NCBI RefSeq assembly: GCF_900187565.1
Contig: NZ_FYED01000020.1
Location: 103,257-167,256 of the forward strand
Reading direction: 5' to 3'
DNA length: 64,000 bases
DNA from: Pseudomonas sp. Irchel 3A7
Lineage (GTDB): Bacteria; Pseudomonadota; Gammaproteobacteria; Pseudomonadales; Pseudomonadaceae
Part shown: piece after piece, positions 1-8,526 of the stretch
Numbering within the stretch: the stretch's first letter is position 1
How the letters are laid out: each line of letters begins with the position of its first letter
Notes under the pieces: model-generated
What the model was told of the DNA's origin: nothing
Seen by the model: only the letters and a program-made list of their open reading frames with translations
The model's database searches: none
Program-made: the position numbers and the translations under genes

Positions 1-1288
1 CAAACAACTCCAGACCCACCAATCCATTCAACGTGGTCGACGCCGTGTTGTAGGAACACCCCAGATTCGCCTTCACATTGACCGCCGTAAACTCCTTGGC
101 CATGCCACTCTTGGCCACCTGATATATCGTCCGCTGCTTTTCGGTCAGCCGATCGAAAAATCCAGACTCCGACAACCAACGATCAAAGCACTCGGCATTT
201 ATCAGACTCTTCCTATAAGCCTCGGTAAAACTGCTGACAGCACGCAACACCACCGAACACTGGAAATCGATGAAATACGTCAGGTCCAGATCGTCCGCTT
301 CGGTTTTCAGATACGAGCGCCCGTACTTCACCGGCGCACTGCGCAGCAAGACGCTGATGGCAATGTAACGAAACGCCGAGAAATCATTCTTGAACATGAA
401 CCAGTAGAACAACGCCCTAGCGACGCGGCCGTTGCCATCGCGAAACGGGTGCTCATAACCCAACGCAAAATGCAGCGCAATGCCCTTGATCAGCGGATGC
501 AGATAGTCCGTCCGATGAGGATCGTTGTGGGATTGATTGATCCATGCCGACAGCACCTGCAAACGCCCGGCGAGCCCGGCAGCAGGAGGCGGCACATGAA
601 CCGTATTGCCCTGTCCGTCCTGCACCACCACGTCATCGTTGACCCGCAAATCCCCCGGCGAATATTGCCCGTCATCGATACCTGATACGCCAACACGATG
701 CAGTGCCTTGACCAGCTCGATACTCAGCGGTTCATAACGTTTTTCCCAAGCGAAGTTCATCATCTTGTAATTGTCGATCACCATTCGCTCATCCGGCGTA
801 CGCGGCAGGCGATGGCGCTTAAGCATGTCCTTGGCCACCCGGGTGGTAGTCGCCGCGCCCTCGAGCTGACTGCTGCTGATGGCTTCGTCTTCGATCAAAT
901 CATTAAGCAGATAACTGAAATGCGCGCGCTCGCCGATCTGGCTGGTCATGTACTCCAGCGCGGCAGTGGTGGCCTGTCGGTCCACGGCAGAAATCGCTTT
1001 TTGTGCCACGGGCGTCAGTATGAAGTTTCCCCACCGCATCGGCTCACCCAATGGCAACAGGCTGGAGTACTGCGCTGTTCGGGCCTTCTTGACCAAGGCC
1101 CAGCACAGATTCGAATCCAGCCCCGGCGCCCAGCGATAGCGCAAATCATCGAACGACAGATATCGCCCCTGGTCGTCCAGAGGCTTGAGTAGAGCGAGGT
1201 AGTCCGAGAGGCGTTCCTTGTGCGGCGATGTTATCAGTAGATCAAAAACCGGGTCTGACCTGCCCCTGAATATGGGTGGTTTTTTCAT
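1..1288 (-). CDS. Fic family protein (AMP transferase), C-terminus cut by window edge
   Basis: Reading the minus strand from an ATG at 1288 gives about 429 codons without a stop up to the window edge. The Fic core motif HPFRDGNGRVAR is present, with its histidine near residue 280. It is the signature of enzymes that transfer AMP from ATP to protein hydroxyls. An upstream S-S-Q-L-E-G (Glu near residue 143) fits the (S/T)xxxE(G/N) inhibitory motif, so this looks like an auto-inhibited class II Fic protein. The last visible residues (EKQRTIYQVAKS through YNTASTTLNGL) look like a winged-helix domain, as in many stand-alone chromosomal Fic proteins. No antitoxin gene is seen inside the window. Targets are unknown. 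The start lacks a strong ribosome-binding site, and an inverted repeat lies 10-38 nt upstream. Confidence 0.88.
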   Translation of the reverse strand, partial: MKKPPIFRGRSDPVFDLLITSPHKERLSDYLALLKPLDDQGRYLSFDDLRYRWAPGLDSNLCWALVKKARTAQYSSLLPLGEPMRWGNFILTPVAQKAISAVDRQATTAALEYMTSQIGERAHFSYLLNDLIEDEAISSSQLEGAATTTRVAKDMLKRHRLPRTPDERMVIDNYKMMNFAWEKRYEPLSIELVKALHRVGVSGIDDGQYSPGDLRVNDDVVVQDGQGNTVHVPPPAAGLAGRLQVLSAWINQSHNDPHRTDYLHPLIKGIALHFALGYEHPFRDGNGRVARALFYWFMFKNDFSAFRYIAISVLLRSAPVKYGRSYLKTEADDLDLTYFIDFQCSVVLRAVSSFTEAYRKSLINAECFDRWLSESGFFDRLTEKQRTIYQVAKSGMAKEFTAVNVKANLGCSYNTASTTLNGLVGLELF

Positions 1289-1297
1289 TGGCACTGT

Positions 1298-1326
1298 CTC
1301 AAAAACTCGTGAAACCGAGTTTTGAG
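1298..1326. promoter_or_regulatory. Inverted repeat upstream of the fic gene, candidate operator or 5' UTR hairpin
   Basis: The arms AAAACTCG (1302-1309) and CGAGTTTT (1316-1323) are perfect reverse complements around a 6-nt spacer. Allowing one extra A, the symmetry extends to about 11 bp per arm (1298-1326). The repeat lies between the fic start codon and its likely promoter. The Fic protein seems to end in a winged helix, so autoregulation through this site is plausible, but that is inference. Confidence 0.5.
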
Positions 1327-1448
1327 TACAACATCCGGACATCCGAGTCTCAATATCGGACGGTTCTGAGATAATTGTAGGAGTAAAGCTTGCTCTAGAT
1401 GGCCATGACTCGTTTGATTGAGCGGTAAACATCCTCAGCCGCCAAGCC

Positions 1449-1477
1449 GTCTTCGCGAGCAGGCTCGCTCCCACAGG
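1449..1477. repeat. Single REP element
   Basis: This is one unpaired copy of the Pseudomonas REP, with core GCGAGC-AGG-CTCGC followed by TCCCACA. Unlike most copies in this window it has no inverted partner within 100 bp. Confidence 0.8.
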
Positions 1478-1531
1478 GGATCCGGGTATATCTGCAAGAA
1501 AGTGGTCGGCTGCAAGGCAGCCATCCCGGGC

Positions 1532-1603
1532 AAGCAAAGCAAGAGCAAGAGCAAGAGCAAGAGCAAGAGCAAGAGCAAAAGCAAAAGCAAGAGCAAGAGC
1601 AAA
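1532..1603. repeat. Hexanucleotide microsatellite (AGAGCA)n
   Basis: About ten tandem units of the hexamer AAGAGC fill this stretch, and two units have changed to AAAAGC. Reading frames through it give Ser-Lys or poly-Leu/Cys repeats, which are artefacts. A short hairpin (GGCTGC-AAG-GCAGCC) lies just to its left. Slippage makes this a likely length-variable locus. Confidence 0.85.
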
Positions 1604-1654
1604 CCACAAACACCACCCCCGCTCTTCACCACTCATCAGGCCGAGCGTTAGCTC

Positions 1655-1995
1655 GCCTTAAGCTCTTGATCTTGATCCACCCGCCCCATCGGAAGGCTGA
1701 GTGGAGGCGTTCATCCGGGGATTGGCGCGCAGCGCCGTTCGACGCAGTCGAACCCATTGCATGTAGGTGCAGCGAAGCCAACCGGAGGGCAATGCCCCCG
1801 GATGAATGCCGGAGCGAAGGAACCCCGAGCCCTGGCGAGGGGCCGGACGCTCGGGGCGAGCGTTTTTTTGGTTACTTTTTTTAGGCGCTTGTAAAAAAAG
1901 TGACTCGCCGTAAGGGCGAAACCATAAGTGGCCGTTACCGCAGAAACGGATATGTACTCGATCAATCAGGAGCTTGGTCGGCCCGAAGGCCGCCA
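1655..1995. repeat. Intergenic repeat-like element with nested inverted repeats
   Basis: This gene-free segment between the microsatellite and mexK carries nested palindromes. One pair is GGCGTTCATCCGGGG (around 1707-1721) against CCCCCGGATGAATGCC (1794-1809). Another is CGCTCGGGGCGAGCG (1849-1863). A third pairs T-rich and A-rich tracts, CTTTTTTTAGGCGC against GCGCTTGTAAAAAAAGTG (about 1870-1903). From memory, similar blocks recur in P. fluorescens-group genomes and are often mis-annotated as small ORFs. I did not verify copy number or family name. Short ORFs inside it look spurious. Confidence 0.5.
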
Positions 1996-2006
1996 AGTCC
2001 AGCCAC

Positions 2007-5000
2007 TCACGCCGGCTCTTTTTTGACCCTGAACCACGCCGCATACAAAGCAGGCAGGAACAACAGCGTCAAAGCCGTAGCCACAATCAACCCACCCATG
2101 ATCGCCACCGCCATCGGCCCGAAAAACACACTGCGCGACAACGGAATCATCGCCAGAACCGCGGCCAGTGCCGTCAGCACAATCGGCCTGAACCGCCGCA
2201 CCGTGGCCTCGATGATCGCCTGCCAAGGCTTGAGCCCGGCAGCGATGTCCTGCTCGATCTGATCCACCAGAATCACCGAGTTGCGCATGATCATCCCCGA
2301 CAAGGCGATGGTCCCGAGCATGGCGACAAAACCGAACGGCTGACGGAACACCATCAGGAACAGCGTCACCCCGATCAACCCCAATGGCGCCGTCAGAAAC
2401 ACCATCACCGTGCGTGAGAAACTGCGCAGTTGCAGCATCAGCAATGTCAGCACCACCACGATGAACAGCGGCACACCGGCCTTCACCGAGTTCTGCCCGC
2501 GCGCGGAATCTTCCACGGTGCCACCGACATCCAGCAAATAGCCGTCCGGCAATTCGGCGCGGATCGGGTCGAGGGTCGGCATGATTTGCTGCACCAGCGT
2601 CGCCGGTTGTTCCTTGCCATAGATGTCGGCGCGCACGGTCACGTTGGGCAGGCGATTACGATGCCAGATCACACCTTCTTCAAAGCCGTACTCCAGGGTC
2701 GCGATCTGCGACAGGGCGACGCTGCGACCGTTGTCGGTCGGTACCGCCAGGCTCGGCAGCAACGACAGTTCGGTGCGTTCATGCAAGGTGCCGCGCAACA
2801 GGATCTCGATCAATTCGTTGTCTTCGCGATACTGACTGACGCTGGAACCGGTGAGCGAGCTCTGAAGGAACCTCGACAGGTTCGCCGTGCTCACGCCCAG
2901 TGCCCGGGCGCGGTCCTGATCGACGTTCAGGTAAACGACCTTGCTCGGCTCTTCCCAGTCCAGGTGGACGTTGGCCACGTGCGGGTTCTCTCGAACCTTG
3001 GCCGCGACTTTGCGGGCCAGTGCGCGGACTTCTTCGATGTGTTCACCGGTCACCCGGAACTGCACGGGATAACCAACCGGCGGGCCGTTTTCCAGGCGCG
3101 TGACCCGCGAGCGCAGAGCCGGGAACTGTTCGTTGAGCGTGGCGATCAACCAGGTGCGCAAGGTTTCGCGCTCCTCGATGGTCTTCGCCAGCACCACGAA
3201 TTGGGCGAAGCTCGCTGCCGGCAGTTGCTGATCCAGCGGCAGGTAAAAACGCGGCGAACCGGTGCCGACGTAAGCCACATAGTTGTCGATCCCGGCCTTG
3301 TCCTTGAGCAGCGTTTCGAGGCGTTTGACCTCCTCGGCGGTGTTGCTCAGGGAAGCGCCTTCGGCCAGCTTCAGATCGACCATCAACTCCAGTCGGCCCG
3401 ACGCCGGGAAAAATTGCTGCGGCACAAAACGGAACAGGACCACGGAGGCGACGAATAAAATCACCGTCGCCGCGATCACGGTTTTGCGCCGACGCACGCA
3501 CCACTCCACCAGCCGCCGGACCCGTTCATAAAACGGTGTACCGTAAGGATCCGGCTGATCAGGCCCGTGTTTGGCCGCGTGAATTTTCGCCAGATCCGGC
3601 AGGAGTTTTTCCCCGAGATACGGCACGAACACCACCGCCGCCACCCACGACGCCAGCAGTGCGATGGTCACCACCTGAAAGATCGAGCGAGTGTATTCGC
3701 CAGTACCGGATTGCGCGGTGGCGATCGGCAGGAACCCGGCCGCGGTGATCAGCGTACCAGTGAGCATCGGGAACGCGGTGCTGGTCCAGGCATAGCTCGC
3801 CGCTTTGACACGGTCGAAGCCCTGCTCCATTTTGATCGCCATCATTTCCACGGCGATGATCGCGTCGTCGACCAGCAAGCCCAGCGCCAGCACCAGCGCG
3901 CCGAGGGAAATCTTGTGCAGGCCGATGCCGAGGTAATACATGGTGGCGAAGGTCATCGCCAACACCAGCGGAATCGCCAGGGCGACCACCATGCCGGTGC
4001 GCACGCCCAGGGAGAAAAAGCTCACCAGCAACACAATCGCCAGGGCCTCCACCAATACCCGGACGAATTCGCCGACACCGGTCTTCACCGCCGCCGGTTG
4101 GTCGGAAACCTTGCGCAGCTGCATGCCGGCCGGAAGGTTTTTCTGGATGCGGGCGAATTCGATTTCCAGGGCTTTGCCCAAGACAAGAATATCGCCGCCG
4201 TCCTTCATGGCCACGGCCAGTCCGATAGCGTCCTCAGCCATGAAGCGCATGCGCGGCGCCGGTGGATCGTTGAAACCACGGCGCACATCGGCGACATCGG
4301 AGATGCGGAAGGTGCGATCCCCGACCCGGATCGGAAAGTTTTTTATCTCGTCGACAGTCTGAAAATTCCCTGAGACCCGCAGCTGCAATCGCTCGCTGCT
4401 GGTTTCGAAGAAGCCGGCGGTGGACACCGCGTTCTGTTCTTCAAGCGCCTGCTGCACCGCGGCCAGCGGCAAACCCAGGGTCGCCAGCTTGACGTTGGAC
4501 AGCTCGATCCAGATTTTTTCATCCTGCAAGCCGAGCAGGTCGACCTTACCCACATCCTTGACCCGTTGCAGCTGGATCTGGATGCGGTCGGCGTAATCCT
4601 TGAGCACGGCGTAGTCGAACCCGTCGCCGGTCAAGGCGTAGATATTGCCGAAGGTGGTGCCGAATTCATCGTTGAAGAACGGCCCCTGAATACCCGGCGG
4701 CAGGGTGTGACGGATGTCGCTGACCTTCTTGCGCACCTGATACCAGAGTTCCGGGATGTCCACCGAGTGCATGGAATCGCGGGCAATGAACGTCACCTGG
4801 GATTCACCCGGGCGCGAGAACGACACGATGCGTTCGTACTCGCCGGTTTCCATCAGCTTCTTTTCAATGCGTTCGGTGACCTGGCGCGAAACTTCCTGCG
4901 CCGTGGCGCCCGGCCAGTTGGTACGGATCACCATGGCCTTGAAGGTAAACGGCGGGTCTTCGCTTTGGCCGAGCTTGGTGTAGGACAGTGCGCCAACGAT

Positions 5001-5072
5001 GGCCAGCAACAGCATCAGGAACAGTACGATCTGGCGATTACGCAACGCCCATTCGGAAAGATTGAAGCCCAT
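2007..5072 (-). CDS. mexK: RND efflux pump inner-membrane transporter MexK
   Basis: This 1021-residue protein is an RND (HAE-1) proton antiporter of the inner membrane that drives drugs out through a periplasmic adaptor and an outer-membrane channel. It shows the usual layout: a first membrane segment at residues 10-30, a large periplasmic porter domain, a central membrane bundle containing the LVDDAIIAVE proton-relay motif with paired aspartates, a second porter domain, and a C-terminal bundle. The gene starts 6 nt after the mexJ stop. Its AAGGAG ribosome site overlaps the end of mexJ, so the two are co-transcribed. Length, N-terminus and divergent 212-residue TetR partner match P. aeruginosa MexJK-MexL. 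That system has no channel gene of its own and borrows OprM or OpmH, and none is encoded here either. Confidence 0.85.
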   Translation of the reverse strand: MGFNLSEWALRNRQIVLFLMLLLAIVGALSYTKLGQSEDPPFTFKAMVIRTNWPGATAQEVSRQVTERIEKKLMETGEYERIVSFSRPGESQVTFIARDSMHSVDIPELWYQVRKKVSDIRHTLPPGIQGPFFNDEFGTTFGNIYALTGDGFDYAVLKDYADRIQIQLQRVKDVGKVDLLGLQDEKIWIELSNVKLATLGLPLAAVQQALEEQNAVSTAGFFETSSERLQLRVSGNFQTVDEIKNFPIRVGDRTFRISDVADVRRGFNDPPAPRMRFMAEDAIGLAVAMKDGGDILVLGKALEIEFARIQKNLPAGMQLRKVSDQPAAVKTGVGEFVRVLVEALAIVLLVSFFSLGVRTGMVVALAIPLVLAMTFATMYYLGIGLHKISLGALVLALGLLVDDAIIAVEMMAIKMEQGFDRVKAASYAWTSTAFPMLTGTLITAAGFLPIATAQSGTGEYTRSIFQVVTIALLASWVAAVVFVPYLGEKLLPDLAKIHAAKHGPDQPDPYGTPFYERVRRLVEWCVRRRKTVIAATVILFVASVVLFRFVPQQFFPASGRLELMVDLKLAEGASLSNTAEEVKRLETLLKDKAGIDNYVAYVGTGSPRFYLPLDQQLPAASFAQFVVLAKTIEERETLRTWLIATLNEQFPALRSRVTRLENGPPVGYPVQFRVTGEHIEEVRALARKVAAKVRENPHVANVHLDWEEPSKVVYLNVDQDRARALGVSTANLSRFLQSSLTGSSVSQYREDNELIEILLRGTLHERTELSLLPSLAVPTDNGRSVALSQIATLEYGFEEGVIWHRNRLPNVTVRADIYGKEQPATLVQQIMPTLDPIRAELPDGYLLDVGGTVEDSARGQNSVKAGVPLFIVVVLTLLMLQLRSFSRTVMVFLTAPLGLIGVTLFLMVFRQPFGFVAMLGTIALSGMIMRNSVILVDQIEQDIAAGLKPWQAIIEATVRRFRPIVLTALAAVLAMIPLSRSVFFGPMAVAIMGGLIVATALTLLFLPALYAAWFRVKKEPA

Positions 5073-5078
5073 CGGGGA

Positions 5079-6179
5079 TTACTCCTTGTCCGCCAGATTG
5101 ACCACGCGGTTGGAGCGATCCACCGGGCGCACCTGCTGCCCGTCGAGAAGCACATGGACGCCAGCGGCCACCACCCAGTCGCTGGCGTTGAGGCCTTCAA
5201 GCACCGGAACGGTTTTCTCACCAAAAGCGCCGACCCGCACCGGGGTCTTCTTCAGAGTGTTATTGGCGCTGACGACCCAGACGTAGGTCACGCCGTTTTC
5301 CGCGGTCAGCGCAGACAGCGGCACCGACAGCGGAACCACTTCGGCGGACTGTACGAACACCCGGGCGCTCTGGCCCAGTTCGGCGGGGACTTTGCCACCG
5401 GTAAACGCGATGCGGGCAGCGAAAGTGCGGGACTTCGGATCGGCAGAAGGAGACAGTTCGCGAATTTTCCCGGCGAAGCGCTGATCCGGCTGCGTCCACA
5501 ACTCCACCGACACTGGCTGGCCGACCTTGAAGCGACCGAAGTTCTGCTCCGGCAGGCTGATCGACACTTCACGCTCACCATCAGTAGCCAGGGTGAACAC
5601 CGTTTGCCCGGCAGCCACCACCTGCCCGACTTCCACCGCACGCTTGGCTACGACGCCGTCCTGCGGTGCACGCAATACCGCGTAGCTGGCCTGGTTACTG
5701 GACACGTTGAATTCGGCTTTGATCTGCTTGAGACGGGCTTCGCCGGAACGGTAAAGATTTTCATGATTGTCGTACTGCGAGCGGCTGACCAACTGACGCT
5801 CCATCAGCGTTTTGTAACGGTCGCGCTCGGCGCGCACCATATTCAGATTGGCTTCGGCGGCCGCGACCTGGGCGCGGGTGGCCTCCAGTTGCAGACGCAC
5901 ATCTTGCGGATCGAGCTCAGCCAAGGGCTGATCGGCCTTGACCCGCTGCCCTTCCTCGACCAGTCGTCGGCTGACTTTGCCGCCGATGCGGAATGCCAGG
6001 TCTGGCTCATAGCGGGCGCGGACTTCGCCGGGATAGCTTTCCGTCGCCTGGGCCGAAGGCTCTGGCTGCACCACCATGGCCGGGCGAACGCTGGTTTGGG
6101 GAGCCTCTTCGTGACCACACGCCGTCAATAAAAACGCCAGGGTGACTGGCAACGCGAGGGGCAAGGCATAGCGGAACAT
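5079..6179 (-). CDS. mexJ: RND efflux periplasmic adaptor (membrane fusion) lipoprotein MexJ
   Basis: This 366-residue membrane fusion protein bridges MexK to the outer-membrane channel. The chosen ATG at 6179 gives a lipoprotein signal ending in the lipobox LLTAC at about residues 16-20. An in-frame ATG further upstream would run through the operator region and is rejected. The order of domains is typical: lipoyl half-motif (RIGGKVSRRLVEEGQRV), a coiled-coil hairpin (about residues 90-150), the second lipoyl half, and a beta-barrel ending near SALTAENGVTYVWVV. It is the first gene of mexJK and is divergent from mexL across a 93-bp region that carries a palindromic operator. Confidence 0.85.
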   Translation of the reverse strand: MFRYALPLALPVTLAFLLTACGHEEAPQTSVRPAMVVQPEPSAQATESYPGEVRARYEPDLAFRIGGKVSRRLVEEGQRVKADQPLAELDPQDVRLQLEATRAQVAAAEANLNMVRAERDRYKTLMERQLVSRSQYDNHENLYRSGEARLKQIKAEFNVSSNQASYAVLRAPQDGVVAKRAVEVGQVVAAGQTVFTLATDGEREVSISLPEQNFGRFKVGQPVSVELWTQPDQRFAGKIRELSPSADPKSRTFAARIAFTGGKVPAELGQSARVFVQSAEVVPLSVPLSALTAENGVTYVWVVSANNTLKKTPVRVGAFGEKTVPVLEGLNASDWVVAAGVHVLLDGQQVRPVDRSNRVVNLADKE

Positions 6180-6216
6180 GGTGAAGGACCTTTCGCTAAT
6201 GGTGCTTGGAATAATT

Positions 6217-6260
6217 ATACTGACCAGTATGTTATTAATAGCAAACTCACCAGTCCAGTA
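6217..6260. promoter_or_regulatory. Probable MexL operator in the mexJ-mexL intergenic region
   Basis: A perfect palindrome ATACTG-AC-CAGTAT sits at 6217-6230. A related half site, CCAGTAAT, is at 6255-6262, with its CAGTA 31 bp (three helical turns) from that of the palindrome. The region lies between two divergent start codons and is AT-rich, as expected for overlapping promoters. MexL is known to repress both mexJK and itself in P. aeruginosa. Assignment of these exact bases is inference. Confidence 0.6.
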
Positions 6261-6272
6261 ATAAAAGCGCAT

Positions 6273-6911
6273 ATGCCGAACAATCTTTCAGCACCCAGCG
6301 GACCCGGCCGCCCCAAGGATCTGGCCAAGCGCCAGGCGATCCTCGACGCGGCGAAGACGCTGTTTTTGACCAAGGGATATGCCAACACCAGCATGGATGC
6401 TGTCGCCACGCAGGCCAATGTGTCGAAGCTCACGGTCTACAGCCATTTCAACGACAAGGAGACGCTGTTCTCCGCCGCCGTGGTGGCCAAGTGCGAAGAG
6501 CAACTGCCGACGCTGTTTTTCGAATTGCCGGACGGCGTGGCGGTGGAAACCGTGCTGCTGAACATCGCCCGCGGTTTTCACCTGCTGATCAACAGTGACG
6601 AGTCGGTGAACCTGCACCGCTTGATCATGACCCTGGGCAGCCAGGACCCGAAACTCTCGCTGATCTTCTTCGAGGCCGGCCCGGAGCGCATGCTGCACGG
6701 TATGGAGCGGTTGCTGAGCAAGGTCGATCAGAGTGGCGTACTACGTATCGATAAACCGCGCAATGCGGCGGAACACTTCTTCTGCCTGCTCAAGGGGGCG
6801 GCGAATTTCCGGTTGTTGTATGGCTGTGGCGAGCCATTGACCGGGGAAGCGGCGGAGAGCCATGTGCGGGAGGTTGTGGAGTTGTTTATGCGGGCTTACA
6901 GGCCGGATTAG
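6273..6911 (+). CDS. mexL: TetR-family repressor MexL
   Basis: This 212-residue TetR-family regulator has an N-terminal helix-turn-helix (residues about 22-66, including TMDAVATQANVSKLTVYSHF) and a C-terminal ligand/dimerization domain. It is divergent from mexJK and has the same length as P. aeruginosa MexL, which represses the pump operon and its own gene. The inducing ligand cannot be read from the sequence. It is followed immediately by a REP pair that probably marks the transcript end. Confidence 0.85.
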   Translation: MPNNLSAPSGPGRPKDLAKRQAILDAAKTLFLTKGYANTSMDAVATQANVSKLTVYSHFNDKETLFSAAVVAKCEEQLPTLFFELPDGVAVETVLLNIARGFHLLINSDESVNLHRLIMTLGSQDPKLSLIFFEAGPERMLHGMERLLSKVDQSGVLRIDKPRNAAEHFFCLLKGAANFRLLYGCGEPLTGEAAESHVREVVELFMRAYRPD

Positions 6912-6939
6912 CCTGACAAATTTCGATCGACTGGTCTGA

Positions 6940-7021
6940 CGCCTTCGCGAGCAGGCTCGCTCCCACACTGGTTCTATGTCGTAGATCCCCTGTGGGAGCG
7001 AGCCTGCTCGCGAAGAAGGCG
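6940..7021. repeat. REP pair (REPIN-like)
   Basis: Two inverted REP copies (cores GCGAGC-AGG-CTCGC) are separated by about 30 bp. They lie between the convergent mexL and rsmJ genes and may act as a bidirectional transcript end. Confidence 0.88.
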
Positions 7022-7029
7022 CCGCGATC

Positions 7030-7812
7030 TCAGGGCTTGAGTGCCTTTTTCGGGTAGATGTCATACCGACTGGATTTGCCATCCAGCGCATGACTCGGCT
7101 TGGGTCCTTCAATGCACGGCGCCTTGCGCGGGCGTTTGACCACGACCCGGTGCGTGGCCAGGGCCAGTGCAGCTTCAAGCAATGCCGGCGCATCCGGGTC
7201 ATCGCCCACCAGCGGCCGGAACAGGCGCATTTCCTTTTTCACCAGCGCGGTTTTCTCACGGTGCGGGAACATCGGGTCGAGGTAGATCACCTGCGGCGGC
7301 TCACCCTCCCAATTGCGCATCACCTCGATCGAATTACCCTTGAGCAAGCGCATGCGCGCCACGATCGGGGCCACCTCGAAATCTTCCGCGCCACGGGCCA
7401 AACCATCTTCGAGTAACGCCCCGATCAACGGCTGACGCTCGATCAGACTCATCTCGCAGCCCAGGCTGGCCAGCACGAACGCGTCCTTGCCCAGCCCGGC
7501 CGTGGCATCCAGCACCCGCGGACGCACGCCCTGAGCAACGCCCACAGCCTTGGCGATCATCTGCCCGCTGCCACCGCCGTACAACCGGCGATGGGCCGCG
7601 CCACCCTCGACGAAGTCCACCCGCACCGGCCCCGGTGCATCCGGGCCGAGCTGTTGCAACTGCAAGCCCTGATCGCCCACCTGCAACGCGAACTCACCGT
7701 CATCCACCTGCAGCGGCAGGCCCAGGCGCTCGGCCCAGTGCTCGGCCTGTGGCTGAAAGGTCGCGCCCAAGGCTTCGACATGGATGCGGCACGCCGCCGG
7801 TTGCTCAATCAT
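7030..7812 (-). CDS. rsmJ: 16S rRNA (guanine(1516)-N2)-methyltransferase RsmJ
   Basis: This 260-residue SAM-dependent enzyme methylates N2 of G1516 in 16S rRNA. The SAM-binding glycine motif VLDATAGLGKDAFVLASLG lies near residues 100-118, and the family motif YLDPMFPHREK near residues 177-187 supplies the catalytic D-P-M-F loop. Length equals that of the E. coli YhiQ family. It is a single gene with a REP pair downstream. The neighbouring small gene is divergent. Confidence 0.93.
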   Translation of the reverse strand: MIEQPAACRIHVEALGATFQPQAEHWAERLGLPLQVDDGEFALQVGDQGLQLQQLGPDAPGPVRVDFVEGGAAHRRLYGGGSGQMIAKAVGVAQGVRPRVLDATAGLGKDAFVLASLGCEMSLIERQPLIGALLEDGLARGAEDFEVAPIVARMRLLKGNSIEVMRNWEGEPPQVIYLDPMFPHREKTALVKKEMRLFRPLVGDDPDAPALLEAALALATHRVVVKRPRKAPCIEGPKPSHALDGKSSRYDIYPKKALKP

Positions 7813-7905
7813 GGGAAAACACGCTCAAAAAATTAATGATCGGCAAAAACTGCCGATAACAAAACTATCGAGCATTTTGCCAGAGCTGAGCGTCGACCGA
7901 GAGAA

Positions 7906-8526
7906 ATGTCAGACATTCAACCCACATTCACAGGTTTTATCTCGCCCTACGGCGACTACAACCTGCGAAACACCCAGGCACTGAGCGGCGTCAGCCACAT
8001 CTGGCAGGATTTCTTTGCCCGGGCGCTGGCCGAACAGTCGGGTGAAGTGCTGCCGCAATCGCTGAATTTTCCACCGGTGGATCTCCAAAGCCCGGTCGAA
8101 CCCACTGTCGGCAGCGATCTGCTGGCACACATCATTTCCCAGCGCGAATGCGACGTGAAAGACACTGAAATTCGTCCGCCCGAGCCGCTGTTCCTGCCGA
8201 TTGCCGAATTTGAAATGGACCTGGCCGACAAGCCGTTCCCACCGTTCCCGCCGGAAGAAATCGTCGCCCAGCAGAAACAGCAGGACTTCGAAAGCGGCTG
8301 GGTGCGTCCGATTGTACTGACCGCCGGCCAGCCTTTGCCGGAAGCTGGCCCGGCACCGCAACCGCGTCCGCTGCACTTGCCGATCGCCGAGTTCGAACTC
8401 GACCTGCTGGACAAGCCCTTCCCGCCGTTCTCGCCTGAAGAACTGGTCGAGCAACAGAAACAACTCGACTTCGATAACGGCTGGGCGCGCCCGATCATCC
8501 TGCAGAACCTGCGCCTGGCGGCCTGA
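7906..8526 (+). CDS. Conserved Pseudomonas protein with two 40-residue internal repeats
   Basis: This is a 206-residue protein of unknown function. Two copies of a unit starting LPIAEFE(M/L)DL and ending SGW/NGW(V/A)RPI lie at about residues 98-137 and 162-201, joined by a Pro-rich linker. Each holds DKPFPPF and a Gln-rich segment. There is no signal peptide or membrane segment. The N-terminal half (ISPYGDYNL, HIWQDFFARAL) is unrelated to the repeats. The start at 7906 is preceded by GAGAGA. It is divergent from rsmJ and convergent with the extensin-like gene. I do not recognise a function. The repeat looks like a short linear docking motif rather than an enzyme. Confidence 0.75.
   Translation: MSDIQPTFTGFISPYGDYNLRNTQALSGVSHIWQDFFARALAEQSGEVLPQSLNFPPVDLQSPVEPTVGSDLLAHIISQRECDVKDTEIRPPEPLFLPIAEFEMDLADKPFPPFPPEEIVAQQKQQDFESGWVRPIVLTAGQPLPEAGPAPQPRPLHLPIAEFELDLLDKPFPPFSPEELVEQQKQLDFDNGWARPIILQNLRLAA

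Noticed and set aside
1395..1651. Short ORFs encoding Ser-Lys or Leu/Cys runs
   Set aside because: They are translations of the hexanucleotide microsatellite and REP, with no ribosome site and no family signal.
1658..2044. ORF of 128 codons between the microsatellite and mexK
   Set aside because: It lies in the palindromic repeat block and overlaps the mexK end. Composition and structure suggest a repeat, not a gene.
2430..6131. Long plus-strand ORFs opposite mexJK
   Set aside because: High-GC shadow frames rich in His, Gln and Arg. The minus-strand RND genes are clear.
6940..7021. Regular palindromic repeats considered as a CRISPR array
   Set aside because: Repeats are inverted pairs dispersed singly among genes, with no array of direct repeats and no cas genes.
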